64,000 bases of DNA, taken from positions 1 through 64,000 of the forward strand of contig DHOU01000039.1 of assembly GCA_002409745.1 (NCBI GenBank). Reading direction: 5' to 3'. The notes beneath the pieces are model-generated. The model was not told where the DNA came from. It ran no database searches and saw only the letters and a program-made list of their open reading frames with translations. The position numbers were made by a program, and so were the translations under genes. Shown in pieces: positions 7,789-16,656 of this stretch (within the stretch, counting starts at the first letter, position 1; every line of letters starts with the position of its first letter). The stretch comes from Bacteroidales bacterium UBA5382 (lineage in GTDB: Bacteria; Bacteroidota; Bacteroidia; Bacteroidales; Dysgonomonadaceae).

Positions 7789-8913
7789 TCAATCGTTCAG
7801 CATCATCGGCATTAAGAGCATCAGTAAATCTTCCTCCTCTTCTTTTTCGGTCGGGACGATAATGCCGGCCCGAGAGGGATCGGACAATTCGAGGCGTATA
7901 TCGGCCGAAGGAATATTGTTGAGAATATCGATGAGGAATACCGCTTTGAAGCCGATACTCATGACGGTGCCCTGATAAGCGCAGGGGACGACCTCTTCGG
8001 CTGCCGTGAGGAAATCGATATCTTGCGCCGAAACCACCATCTTGTCTTCCGACAGTTGTAGTTTGACCAAGCTGCTGGCCGGATTCGAGAACACGGCCAC
8101 GCGCTTCAGCGCATTGAGCAGCGCCAGGCGGTCGATGGTCAGGCTGTTGGGATTATTTTGCGGAATCACCGAGTTATAATTGGGATAACGCCCTTCCACA
8201 AAACGGCACACCATGGTGTAGTTGGCGAGCGTGATGTAGGCGTTGTTTTCGTCAAATTTAATGGTGACCGGTTGCGTTTCCTTCGGCAACAAACCCTTTA
8301 GCAGGGTGGCCGGTTTTTTGGGAAGGATGAAGGACGCGCGTCCTTCGCCTTTGGCCGCCGTAGAGGTCATGCGCACCAGTTTATGCCCGTCGGAAGCGAC
8401 AAAAATGATATTGTCGGCGGTGATATCGAAATAGATCCCATTCATGACAGGGCGCAACTCGTCGTCGGCCGTAGCGAACAGCGTGCGGTTGATGCCTTCC
8501 GAAAACGTGTCGGCCGGCAGTACGAGCGACATCGCCGAATCTTTGAGTTCCTTCGGTTGGGGGTATTCATCGCCTTTAAGCCCCACAAAGTTGTACTTCC
8601 CGTTGTGATAATAAATATACACTTCGAGCGTTTCGTCATTAATGTCGAACGTCAAGGGCTGGTCGGGCAGTTCTCTTAACGGATCGAGCAGGTTTTTGGC
8701 GTTGATCGCCAAGCGTCCGTTACCATCGGCATTCGTCACCTCCACCCACGTTTCGAAGCGAGTTTCGTTGTCGGCTGCCGTTAACGATAACGTATTCTCT
8801 TTCAAATCAAGCAGAAAGCAATCCAATATGGGTAAGGTATTTTTCGAGTTGATTACCCTGCTTATGGCCTGTAAATGGTTCAGCAAAGAGGCACTTGATA
8901 CTACAAATTTCAT
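7789..8913 (-). CDS. dnaN: DNA polymerase III subunit beta (sliding clamp)
   Basis: Ring-shaped processivity clamp that tethers DNA polymerase III and other partners to DNA. The 374 residues hold the three repeated clamp domains. Typical segments are MKFVVSSASLLNHLQAISRVI at the N-terminus, SEGINRTLFATADDELRPVMNGI in domain 2 and an MLLMPMMLND C-terminal tail forming the peptide-binding pocket edge. First gene of a likely dnaN-exonuclease-DUF5715 operon, and not next to dnaA as in many bacteria. A -7 element lies 50 bp upstream. Confidence 0.98.
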   Translation of the reverse strand: MKFVVSSASLLNHLQAISRVINSKNTLPILDCFLLDLKENTLSLTAADNETRFETWVEVTNADGNGRLAINAKNLLDPLRELPDQPLTFDINDETLEVYIYYHNGKYNFVGLKGDEYPQPKELKDSAMSLVLPADTFSEGINRTLFATADDELRPVMNGIYFDITADNIIFVASDGHKLVRMTSTAAKGEGRASFILPKKPATLLKGLLPKETQPVTIKFDENNAYITLANYTMVCRFVEGRYPNYNSVIPQNNPNSLTIDRLALLNALKRVAVFSNPASSLVKLQLSEDKMVVSAQDIDFLTAAEEVVPCAYQGTVMSIGFKAVFLIDILNNIPSADIRLELSDPSRAGIIVPTEKEEEEDLLMLLMPMMLND

Positions 8914-8962
8914 AATGATATGTATTTTTTACGATGTTGTTTCCTACAATTACTTTAATCGA

Positions 8963-8970
8963 CAAATATA
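8963..8970 (-). promoter_or_regulatory. -7 promoter element for dnaN operon
   Basis: On the minus strand this reads TATATTTG, fitting TAnnTTTG, about 50 bp before the dnaN start codon. Confidence 0.6.
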
Positions 8971-8987
8971 TAAAATTTTTTTGAGGG

Positions 8988-9095
8988 ATGAATGATGAAT
9001 GATGAATTATGAGCGATGAGGGATGAATTATGAACGATGAATGATGAACGATGAGCGATGAGGGATGAATTATGAACGATGAGGGATGTAGGGAA
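8988..9095. repeat. Tandem repeats of ATGATGAAC/GATGAATT type
   Basis: A run of 7-10-bp units (GATGAAT, GATGAAC, GAGCGATGAGG, GGATGAATTATGAAC) fills most of the spacer between dnaN and the recombinase gene. Its second half (to about 9180) is AT-rich with TCTCCCATATATCTCCCATC repeats. No gene seen in the 8914-9180 gap. Confidence 0.8.
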
Positions 9096-9180
9096 TAATT
9101 ATTGTCTCGACAATCTCCCATATATCTCCCATCTATCTTATCTCCTGTCAATTTTTCATCAATCATTTATCAATCTTTCT

Positions 9181-10101
9181 TCAATCCCTCTTGTTTCTCG
9201 GATGATGCTCGATAATCTCCTGGCGAAGAAACGTGCGGTCGATGTGAGTGTAAATCTCCGTCGTGGTAATCTTCTCATGCCCCAGCATCTCCTGAATCGC
9301 CCGGATGTTAGCGCCCCGTTCCAGCAGATGTGTGGCAAACGAGTGACGGAAAACGTGCGGACTGATCTTTTTTTGCAGCCCCACCGCTTCGGCATATTGC
9401 TTGATGTAATAGAACACCGTGATGCGCGAAATGGCTTTCCCCCTTGCGCTGAGAAACACAAAATCTTCTTGTCCTTTTTGCACATTGAGTTGTCGGCGGT
9501 AGGGCAGGTAGTCATTGATTCTTGTGATCGCCGTTTCCGAAATAGGGACGAGCCGCTGTTTACTGCCCTTGCCTTGCACCCGTATGAACCCTTCGTCGAA
9601 GTATAAATCGGAAAAGCGCAGGTGGGTAAGTTCCGAAATGCGAAGGCCGCAACTGTAAAGCGTTTCGATAATCGCGTAATTGCGCGTACCCTCTGACGTC
9701 GATACATCGATAACGCTCAGGATACGGTCTATTTCTTCGAGGGTGAGCACTATCGGCAACTTCATGCCGATCTGTGGCGAATCGAGCAGTTCGCTCGGAT
9801 CGTCTTCCAGGTATTCGTCGAGGACAAGAAAGCGGAAAAACGATTTCACGCCCGAGATGATGCGAGCGATGGATCGGGGTGAGATTTGCTCGTCATACAA
9901 CTGGGCCAGAAATGCTTCGAGAGTATCCGTGGTGATTTCTTTCACCGGAATGTTTTGCTCCTGGATAAATACGATGAGCTTGGCGAGATCCGTCATGTAC
10001 GCCTCGATGGTGTTTTTCGAGAGCCCTCTCTCCAGTAATAGAAAACGTTTATATTTCTCGACTACCGGATAGCTTTTCTTTTCTTTTGATAAAACGTTCA
10101 T
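9181..10101 (-). CDS. xerD: Site-specific tyrosine recombinase, XerC/XerD type
   Basis: Resolves chromosome dimers at dif with its Xer partner, acting with FtsK. From the ATG at 10101 the protein has 306 residues. An N-terminal core-binding SAM-like domain (FLLLERGLSKNTIEAYMTDL) precedes the catalytic domain with the tyrosine-recombinase residues: Arg in LYSCGLRISELTHL, Lys in GKGSKQRLVPI, His and Arg in HVFRHSFATHLL, His in LGHEKITTT and the nucleophile Tyr in EIYTH. An in-frame ATG at 10158 would add residues including KGTKG, but these are encoded by the intergenic repeat CCCTTTGTCCCTTT, so it was rejected. It lies downstream of the hybrid kinase on the same strand. XerC versus XerD cannot be settled here. 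Confidence 0.9.
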   Translation of the reverse strand: MNVLSKEKKSYPVVEKYKRFLLLERGLSKNTIEAYMTDLAKLIVFIQEQNIPVKEITTDTLEAFLAQLYDEQISPRSIARIISGVKSFFRFLVLDEYLEDDPSELLDSPQIGMKLPIVLTLEEIDRILSVIDVSTSEGTRNYAIIETLYSCGLRISELTHLRFSDLYFDEGFIRVQGKGSKQRLVPISETAITRINDYLPYRRQLNVQKGQEDFVFLSARGKAISRITVFYYIKQYAEAVGLQKKISPHVFRHSFATHLLERGANIRAIQEMLGHEKITTTEIYTHIDRTFLRQEIIEHHPRNKRD

Positions 10102-10173
10102 ATTGTTTCTTAATCCCTTTGTCCCTTTGCTCCGCCTGCAATTATCGACGTCAGCCATTATCGGGCGCAGCCC

Positions 10174-12720
10174 CTATCGCGAAGCGTTATCCCCTTTCTT
10201 TCCGCTGTCTTTATTTAGTTTCGCCGTCAACTTCTCCGCCTCCCGGATGTGGCCTCGGATAGAATCGATGACCTGTCTCTGTTCCGGAGAGGAAAGGTCG
10301 TCTTTGTTTTCAAGCTTGCGGAGCAAAGAAGTGAGCGTTTTATCTCCCGTCATTTCAAAAACCGGAAGCATTTTATGCGCCAGTTCCCCCGCAACCGACA
10401 GGTTGTTTTCTTTCAGGGCGCTCTCCAACCGGGGAATAGCGGCGGTTGTCTCCGAAATAAACGTCCCGAGGATCTCCTTCGACGTGGCAGGATCATCCTT
10501 TACAAAGTCGATGAGAGCGGCAGCGCCTTTTGTCGCCGGCGGTTGCGGCGTTTCCGTCTCTATCGCCGTCGCATCGCCGCCCTTTACGTAGGTGTGGATG
10601 ATGCCGTATAATTGCGAAGATGTAAACGGCTTCATCAGGAAGTCGGTAAATCCGGAGTCCGCCAGGTCTTTTTGCGAAAGCCCCGACTTGGCCGAGAGGC
10701 CTATGATCGGTGTCTGGACATCTTTTCCGGCCCTTTGGGCTCTTATTTGTTCTGCAAGCTTGAAGCCGTTTATCTGCGGCATTTGGATATCGACAAAGAG
10801 GATGTCGAACGATTGCCGTTGCAGGATGGCGAGTGCGTTTTCGGGACGCGACTCGGCAATGACCGTCATATTCTTCCTCCGCAGCATTTCGGCGGTCATG
10901 GAAAGCTGGATGTGGTCGTCGTCGATCAATAACACCGATACGCCTTCGAGCGAGTAGTGGGTAGGGGAGGGTACCGGCACCTCGGTGGGCTGATCGGGCT
11001 GTTCGGGTTGTAAAGGCAGGATTACGAAAAACTCCGATCCCTTTCCTCTTTCCGACTCCAAGCCTATTTTCCCGTCCATCATCTCCACCAACCTTTTCGT
11101 GATAGCCAGTCCCAAGCCGCTGCCCTCGCTTCTTCCGTGGCGAGGATCGTCGGAGTCGAGTTGCTTGAACTCTTCGAAGATCACCGCTTGGTCTTTTTTA
11201 TCGATACCGGCGCCTGTATCTTTCACCTTAAATAGAAGCTCCCGGTTGCCTTTTTCCTCCGAAATAACGGCGGAAACCGCGACCGTTCCTTCCTGCGTGT
11301 ATTTAATCGCATTCGAAATGATATTCCCCATAATTTGGCGGATGACGTAAGCATCCCCGTAGCATGTAAGATCCTTCGGCAGCCGAATGTCCGGCACGAA
11401 ACGGAGTTTTTTCGAGTCGGCAATGGGCTTGAAGCTGGCAGTCGTTTCATCTATCAGGTCGAACAGGTTGAAGTTGGTTTCTTTAACTACCCACGTTCCC
11501 GATTCCAGCTTTTGAAAATCCAGCAGATTCGTAGCCAGTTGCAGGATGTGCCGGCCGGAGAGCTTCATGTTCTGCAATTCCCGTTGATTATTGCCCGAAT
11601 CCCGCTTCGAATCCATCAATTCGATGTATCCGAGAATAGAACTCATGGGCGCCTTGATGTCGTGTGATACGGCCAGCATCAACTCTTCACGCGAAGCGAG
11701 TAACTTGCGGATATGTTCGTTCGACCGTTCGAGTTGTTTCTTGTAGCGTTGGCTTTTGTTGAAGTCGATCAGAAACAGAATGCCGAAAAACAAGGCAATG
11801 AGTATTGCCAACCACGACACGCCGTAGACCGTTTTGAACGACGACGATACCGCGGCGTCTTTTTCTTCGAGAAGGCGGATCGACTTTTCCAGTTCTTCTT
11901 TTTCGATACCTTTCAACAGTTGATCAATGCGGGCCGTCAGCATCGTATTGGTCAGGTACATCTGCGATTGGCGGTCAAGCAACGCATATTCGAATTTTTT
12001 GCGGTTTTGCAAATCCAGCCTTTCGGAATACCGCACCATGTTGACAACAGTGTCGATGGCCAGTTTGAAGTCCTCTTGGGAAATGACGGTTTTCTTATCG
12101 ACCAATACCGTTGAATCGGATCGGGCGACAAATACGTCACGGATGCGGTCGGCGAGTCTCCGCCGCCGTCCGTAGACGACCGACGTATCGCTTTTGGCTT
12201 CTTCCTCCGGAAGTAAATTTTTTGTATTCAGATAGTCCCTGATTTGTTCATTCAGTGCGTTGGGGACATACGTGTATTGCGTTTCGCGGATAATTCGGGG
12301 GCTTTTACGCAAGGAGTCGAGTAATTCGGCTATTTGTTCGAGGTTTTCATGCTTCTCTTCCACCAACACCCCGATGGTGTCGAGGGTTGCCGTTCGTAGC
12401 GTGTCTTGAGACAACGACCTCAGCGAGTCTAGATTCGTTTTAATTTCGGGTAGGAGTGTTTGGTATTTTTCGAAATAAGCTTCCGTTCCCTCCTTACTAA
12501 AGAAGCCTTGTACGCTTTCTATTTCATAGAGTTTGGAAAGGGTGTTGCCTACGATTAGCAGTTCGGAGAGGTCTTCGCCGCGTATTTTCTTCTCGGAAAA
12601 CGACACCAACTTATTGTACACCAAGAAAAGCCCGGCAATCATGATGACTACGACCAGCACATATCCTGTAATGACAAGATAGCGTATATGAGAACCGGAA
12701 ACAGATGATTTTATTGCCAT
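10174..12720 (-). CDS. Hybrid sensor histidine kinase with receiver and HPt domains
   Basis: Membrane-bound phosphorelay kinase of 848 residues. Domain order: TM1 (about 13-36), a periplasmic helical sensor of about 260 residues with no recognised fold, TM2 (about 301-320), HisKA with phospho-acceptor His353 in LAVSHDIKAPMSSIL, HATPase (NAIKYTQEG, DTGAGIDKKD, GSGLGLAI), a receiver domain (LLIDDDHIQ, phospho-Asp in ILFVDIQMP, Lys in FLMKPF) and a C-terminal HPt domain with the His in GELAHKMLP. It thus holds a complete His-Asp-His relay and is likely to pass phosphate to the regulator gene immediately upstream, whose stop is 20 bp away. This pair is conserved in Bacteroidales (Rag/RprXY-unrelated); the signal is unknown. 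Confidence 0.93.
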   Translation of the reverse strand: MAIKSSVSGSHIRYLVITGYVLVVVIMIAGLFLVYNKLVSFSEKKIRGEDLSELLIVGNTLSKLYEIESVQGFFSKEGTEAYFEKYQTLLPEIKTNLDSLRSLSQDTLRTATLDTIGVLVEEKHENLEQIAELLDSLRKSPRIIRETQYTYVPNALNEQIRDYLNTKNLLPEEEAKSDTSVVYGRRRRLADRIRDVFVARSDSTVLVDKKTVISQEDFKLAIDTVVNMVRYSERLDLQNRKKFEYALLDRQSQMYLTNTMLTARIDQLLKGIEKEELEKSIRLLEEKDAAVSSSFKTVYGVSWLAILIALFFGILFLIDFNKSQRYKKQLERSNEHIRKLLASREELMLAVSHDIKAPMSSILGYIELMDSKRDSGNNQRELQNMKLSGRHILQLATNLLDFQKLESGTWVVKETNFNLFDLIDETTASFKPIADSKKLRFVPDIRLPKDLTCYGDAYVIRQIMGNIISNAIKYTQEGTVAVSAVISEEKGNRELLFKVKDTGAGIDKKDQAVIFEEFKQLDSDDPRHGRSEGSGLGLAITKRLVEMMDGKIGLESERGKGSEFFVILPLQPEQPDQPTEVPVPSPTHYSLEGVSVLLIDDDHIQLSMTAEMLRRKNMTVIAESRPENALAILQRQSFDILFVDIQMPQINGFKLAEQIRAQRAGKDVQTPIIGLSAKSGLSQKDLADSGFTDFLMKPFTSSQLYGIIHTYVKGGDATAIETETPQPPATKGAAALIDFVKDDPATSKEILGTFISETTAAIPRLESALKENNLSVAGELAHKMLPVFEMTGDKTLTSLLRKLENKDDLSSPEQRQVIDSIRGHIREAEKLTAKLNKDSGKKGDNASR

Positions 12721-12740
12721 GGAATATAATGCTATATCGT

Positions 12741-14060
12741 TTAAAACGTTGTGTTTACGTTGTACAACTTTATTTTGTTGTATAGCGTTTTCCGGTCGAT
12801 ATTTAAAATAGATGCCGCCATGGTTTTATTCCCCTTAGCCAAAGTCAACGCTTCTTCGATTTTTTCTTTTTCGTAACGTTCTTTTCGTAATCCTTTTACC
12901 GATGTCCCTTTCGGGTGATCAACCGGTTCCTTTTGGGCGGCTTTAAACAATAACCGGCCTACTTCTTCGGAAATGCAATTACTTTCGGTAAGTAACGCAG
13001 CCTTTATGATGGTGTTTTTGACTTCCTGAATGTTGCCGGGCCAATCGTAATCGAGTAAAAGTTGTTGCACGGCGGGCATAATCTTCTCGATCTTCTTGTT
13101 TAACACCTCATTCGCAACCTTCAGGAAGTAATGGGCGAAGAATGGGATGCTCTCTTTGTTTTCTTTCAGCGCCGGCAGAAGAATGTGGTGCTTTTGGAGG
13201 GTCGTCAGAAGTTTGGGAATCCATATGGCGGAAAGTTCGGATATCGTTTTATCGGTACTGACGATAACTTGGGTGAAGTTTTCGTTTTTCGGCTGTTTCG
13301 TGAGGAAGTCCTGCAATTGTAACTGCCCCGTTTTATCGAGAAGCTGTGCATTTTTGACGAATAACAACCCGCCTTTTGCTTCGGCGAATTTGCGACTTAT
13401 CCAAGAATTTTCCTGTTGAAAAGAATAGGAAGTTGCGCCTGCATCCGAGCCGTTTTTAGAAAATCGATCGTAATCGGCTGTGACGAAAGGGAACGATTTA
13501 TGAACTCCTTTTTCATAAATATATTTTGCCGCGGAAGCTTTTCCCGTACCCCTGTCGCCGGTGATCAGAAGGTGTGTATTGTCGACTACCGCTTTGTCGA
13601 GACGCTTGAATAACTCCGTGTAGGCTCTCCCTTCGGGTTTAATGAAAGCATTGATGAATTGTTTACTTTTCTTTTGATTCTGACGGATCTTGAGGGCATC
13701 TTCTATTTTCTTGAATAGAAGTTCGGGTTCAATGGGTTTCGAAATGTAGTCCACGGCTCCTGATTTCATGGAGGCGACCGCCGACTCGATGTCCGCGTAA
13801 CCGGTCATCATAATCACCAGCACGTCGGAATCGTATTTTTGTATCCACGATAAAAAAGAAAATCCGTCCATATCCGGCATGCGGATATCCGATAACACCA
13901 GATCGAAAGCGACCTCTCTTATCAACTTTTTGGCATCGTCTACATTCGTGGCTGTTTCCACTTCATAAAGCCTCTTCACGAGCCACGACTTGAGCATCAA
14001 ACAGATTGTTAAATTATCATCCAGTACCAAAATCTTTTTCATTGCCGTACGTCTATTCAT
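12741..14060 (-). CDS. NtrC-like response regulator with degenerate AAA+ domain
   Basis: A 439-residue regulator: receiver domain with phospho-Asp58 (LVLSDIRMPDMDG), AAA+ domain, and a Fis-type HTH at the C-terminus (GNKTMAASILNIDRKTLYNK). The AAA+ core is unusual. Walker A is present (GDRGTGKAS) but the Walker B site reads GGLLFVKNAQLL, lacking the D-E pair, and the GAFTGA loop that contacts sigma-54 is missing; the segment there is GATSYSFQQENSW. So it probably does not open sigma-54 promoters by ATP hydrolysis and may act as a plain DNA-binding regulator. First gene of a regulator-kinase operon with the downstream hybrid kinase. Starts at 14060 or at the in-frame ATG 14042 (MKKILVLDDN), which cannot be separated. 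Confidence 0.9.
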   Translation of the reverse strand: MNRRTAMKKILVLDDNLTICLMLKSWLVKRLYEVETATNVDDAKKLIREVAFDLVLSDIRMPDMDGFSFLSWIQKYDSDVLVIMMTGYADIESAVASMKSGAVDYISKPIEPELLFKKIEDALKIRQNQKKSKQFINAFIKPEGRAYTELFKRLDKAVVDNTHLLITGDRGTGKASAAKYIYEKGVHKSFPFVTADYDRFSKNGSDAGATSYSFQQENSWISRKFAEAKGGLLFVKNAQLLDKTGQLQLQDFLTKQPKNENFTQVIVSTDKTISELSAIWIPKLLTTLQKHHILLPALKENKESIPFFAHYFLKVANEVLNKKIEKIMPAVQQLLLDYDWPGNIQEVKNTIIKAALLTESNCISEEVGRLLFKAAQKEPVDHPKGTSVKGLRKERYEKEKIEEALTLAKGNKTMAASILNIDRKTLYNKIKLYNVNTTF

Positions 14061-14118
14061 TTATCATCGTTGCAATAACCGGATCGACTCTTCATTGTTT
14101 TTGCCACGGAAGTCTCCA

Positions 14119-14469
14119 TCACTTTTGTTTGTTTTCTTCTTCGAAGATTTTCGGTAAAAGGATGGAGGCATACAGGAAAAACACGGCTGCAGCCGACATT
14201 ACCAGTATCCACTCGTTTCGTTGGCGGAACATAAGATATGTAGCCACCGCCATCAGTACGCAGCCGAGAACCTGAAAATTAAACAAACGTTTCCCCCGAA
14301 GGCTCTTGCCGGGATAAGGCCTGCTTGCCAGGATTGCCGCGAATGCGCCTACGGCAAAAGCCATGATCCACGGAGCCACCGCCGGAACAAAAAAATAACC
14401 GATTGCTGAAAACAAAATAAGTACTCCGGAAAGCTGAAATATTCTATCTTTTTTTTTATCCATAATCAT
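14119..14469 (-). CDS. Small four-helix membrane protein
   Basis: A 116-residue integral membrane protein with charged ends (MDKKKDR at the start, EEENKQK at the end) and four hydrophobic stretches: LSGVLILFSAIGYFFVP, PWIMAFAVGAFAAILAS, NFQVLGCVLMAVATYLMF and WILVMSAAAVFFLYASILL. No catalytic motif is visible. Similar short membrane proteins are common as uncharacterised genes in Bacteroidales. It sits downstream of ftsB on the same strand, across a 40-bp gap with an 8-bp-stem hairpin, and upstream of the NtrC-like regulator. Function not known. Confidence 0.7.
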   Translation of the reverse strand: MIMDKKKDRIFQLSGVLILFSAIGYFFVPAVAPWIMAFAVGAFAAILASRPYPGKSLRGKRLFNFQVLGCVLMAVATYLMFRQRNEWILVMSAAAVFFLYASILLPKIFEEENKQK

Positions 14470-14475
14470 TACTTT

Positions 14476-14508
14476 ACCGAGGGTGCAGCTCGAAGCGAGG
14501 CCCTCGGT
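14476..14508. repeat. Hairpin in dispersed CCGAGGGTG repeat word
   Basis: ACCGAGGG (14476-14483) and CCCTCGGT (14501-14508) are perfect inverted repeats around a 17-nt loop. No T-run follows, so it is not a standard terminator. The word ACCGAGGGTG recurs at 22721 and a relative at 45805-45900. Confidence 0.6.
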
Positions 14509-14512
14509 CGGC

Positions 14513-14824
14513 TCACTCGATGAGGAAGAGATCTTCGTTCTCTTTTTTCATCAAATAATTTTCACGGGCAAACTTCTCGAGATTCTCTTTGTTCGAGTAC
14601 AGTTCGTTCAGTTTGGCTTTGTCTGTTTCGGTTTGATGACGATAGAACTCTATCTGCGCTTCCAGATCTTGAATCTCCATTTCGTATTTGACCCGTTTCG
14701 TGATACTGCTGTCGCTGAAAAAAAATAACATGGCGATCAACACCAACAGAATGGCAATTTGATAAACTGTCAGTCCTAAAATTCTTCTCGACTTGTATCT
14801 CATCGCATCCTTATTCAAATACAT
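14513..14824 (-). CDS. FtsB/DivIC-family septum formation protein
   Basis: Bitopic cell-division protein that, with FtsL and FtsQ counterparts, links early and late divisome parts. From ATG 14824 it has 103 residues: a short basic cytoplasmic end (RYKSRR), one TM (YQIAILLVLIAMLFFFSD) and a periplasmic coiled coil (EMEIQDLEAQIEFYRHQTETD) ending in the family motif region LEKFARENYLMKKENEDLFLIE. The upstream in-frame ATG at 14860 lies before the -7 promoter element (14849-14856) and so cannot be the start of this transcript; 14824 or 14803 are the real candidates. Divergent from the C69 dipeptidase gene. Confidence 0.88.
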   Translation of the reverse strand: MYLNKDAMRYKSRRILGLTVYQIAILLVLIAMLFFFSDSSITKRVKYEMEIQDLEAQIEFYRHQTETDKAKLNELYSNKENLEKFARENYLMKKENEDLFLIE

Positions 14825-14848
14825 ACAGATTTTAAGTGATTTACCGGA

Positions 14849-14856
14849 CAAAAATA
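14849..14856 (-). promoter_or_regulatory. -7 promoter element for ftsB-like gene
   Basis: Reads TATTTTTG on the minus strand. It decides the start codon of the division gene, since the longest ORF would begin upstream of it. Confidence 0.6.
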
Positions 14857-14905
14857 ACACTTTTTTTTCTAATTCGTCTTATTGCGCGGGACAATTAAAC
14901 GAAAA

Positions 14906-14913
14906 TATCTTTG
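14906..14913 (+). promoter_or_regulatory. -7 promoter element for C69 dipeptidase
   Basis: TATCTTTG matches TAnnTTTG; a second, weaker TATCTTTA lies at about 14944. Either could drive the peptidase gene. Confidence 0.5.
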
Positions 14914-14993
14914 CAAGGCGAAGACTATTTAAACAAAATAAAGTATCTTTACGCTTTAGTTGACAACATGCTTAACGATATCGAATAAAAAGA

Positions 14994-16634
14994 ATGAAGA
15001 AAACGATTTTAACCGCCATTTTACTTTTTGCGGCTGTAATACTCGCGCTTCCGTGTACGAATCTTATCGTTGGAAAGAAGGCTTCTGTAGATGGATCCAC
15101 GCTCATTTCATATGCTGCCGATTCGTATGCTTTATACGGAGAATTATATCATTGGCCGGCCAGAAAATACAATCCCGGAGAAATGCTGAACATCTATGAA
15201 TGGGATAGTGGAAAATATTTAGGACAAATTCCGCAGGTATTGCAGACCTATAATGTCATCGGCAATATGAACGAGCATCAATTGGCTATTGGGGAGACTA
15301 CTTTCGGAGGACGTCCGGAATTGGTCGATTCAACCGGCATCATGGATTACGGCAGCCTTATTTATGTGACGTTGCAACGTGCCAAAAATGCAAGAGAGGC
15401 GATACGCGTGATGACGGAACTGGTGGCTGAATATGGATATTATAGTTCGGGCGAATCGTTTTCGATAGCCGATCCCGACGAAGTTTGGATTCTTGAACTG
15501 ATTGGAAAAGGTCCCGGGCGCAAAGGAGCCGTATGGGTGGCCGCCCGCATTCCCGACGATTGTGTGTCGGCGCATGCCAATCAGGCCCGTATCCGTCAGT
15601 TTCCGCTCAATGACCCCGACAATTACTTGTATTCCGGCGATGTGATCGACTTTGCCCGTGAAAAAGGATATTTCAAAGGAAAAGAGGCCGATTTTAGTTT
15701 TGCCGACGCTTATGCGCCGCTTGATTTCGGCGCTCTTCGCTTTTGCGAAGCCCGTGTGTGGTCGTTTTTCAACCGGGTGAATAAGGATATGGCGAAATAT
15801 GTAACCTATGCACAAGGAAAGAGTACCGACCCGATGCCGCTGTACGTGAAACCCGATAAAAAGCTCAGCGCTCAGGATATCCAGCAGATGATGCGGGACC
15901 ACTATGAAGGGACGGAACTCGACTGGCGTTTCGATGTGGGCGCCGGGCCGTTCGAATCGCCTTACCGGTGGTCGCCGCTCACCTATACGGTCGATTCGGT
16001 CGAGTACTGCAACGAGCGCCCAATCGCTACGCAGCAGACCGGCTTTTCGTTTGTGGCGCAACTCCGTTCGTGGTTACCCGATGCGATTGGGGGAATTCTT
16101 TGGTTCGGTGTGGATGACGCCGCCCAAACGGTTTATTATCCGGTTTATTGTGCCCATGATCAAGTCCCTCCAGAAATGGCGCCCGGTAACGGCGACTTGC
16201 TCACTTTCTCGTGGTCTTCGGCGTTTTGGATCCATAACTGGGTATCGAATATGGTCTATACCCGCTATAACGATATGAGTAAAGATATGAAAAAAGTGCA
16301 GGAAAGTCTTGAGAGCCGTTTTCTAACTTCCCAACCCGATGTGGAAAAACAAGCCCTCGCCTTATACGAACAAACTCCTTCCGATGGGGTTCGTTTCCTG
16401 ACCGACTACACCAATAACTTAGTGGAAGAAGGGGTTGGCGAATGGAAGAAACTGGGAGAATACCTGATGGTGAAATATGTAGATGGAGTGATCAAAAAAG
16501 AACAGAACGGCCGATTTATGCGCAACCCATACGGACAACCCGAATTCCCCTCGCGGCCGGGTTATTCCGAAGAGTTCTACGAAAAGGTGGTTCGACAAAC
16601 AGGGGATAAATATAAAGTACGATCTGTTGAATAA
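14994..16634 (+). CDS. C69 family dipeptidase (PepD-type)
   Basis: N-terminal-nucleophile dipeptidase, exported. The 546-residue precursor has a signal sequence (ILTAILLFAAVILALP) ending just before Cys21 in LPCTNLIVGKKAS; in this family that Cys becomes the N-terminal nucleophile after removal of the leader, so the predicted mature enzyme starts CTNLIVG. The segment DGSTLISYAADSYALYGE and the EYGYYSSGESFSIADPDEVWILE block are family hallmarks. Fits the peptide-feeding lifestyle suggested by the S46 peptidase 4 kb away. It overlaps or abuts the phosphohexomutase reading frame, whose preferred start is 22 bp after its stop, so the two may be cotranscribed. Confidence 0.92.
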   Translation: MKKTILTAILLFAAVILALPCTNLIVGKKASVDGSTLISYAADSYALYGELYHWPARKYNPGEMLNIYEWDSGKYLGQIPQVLQTYNVIGNMNEHQLAIGETTFGGRPELVDSTGIMDYGSLIYVTLQRAKNAREAIRVMTELVAEYGYYSSGESFSIADPDEVWILELIGKGPGRKGAVWVAARIPDDCVSAHANQARIRQFPLNDPDNYLYSGDVIDFAREKGYFKGKEADFSFADAYAPLDFGALRFCEARVWSFFNRVNKDMAKYVTYAQGKSTDPMPLYVKPDKKLSAQDIQQMMRDHYEGTELDWRFDVGAGPFESPYRWSPLTYTVDSVEYCNERPIATQQTGFSFVAQLRSWLPDAIGGILWFGVDDAAQTVYYPVYCAHDQVPPEMAPGNGDLLTFSWSSAFWIHNWVSNMVYTRYNDMSKDMKKVQESLESRFLTSQPDVEKQALALYEQTPSDGVRFLTDYTNNLVEEGVGEWKKLGEYLMVKYVDGVIKKEQNGRFMRNPYGQPEFPSRPGYSEEFYEKVVRQTGDKYKVRSVE

Positions 16635-16656
16635 CATAAAATATAATAAGTTGCAA

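Noticed and set aside
10102..10158. Longer N-terminus for the Xer recombinase
   Set aside because: The extra residues include KGTKG encoded by the CCCTTTGTCCCTTT repeat; family proteins start near MNVLSKEKK.
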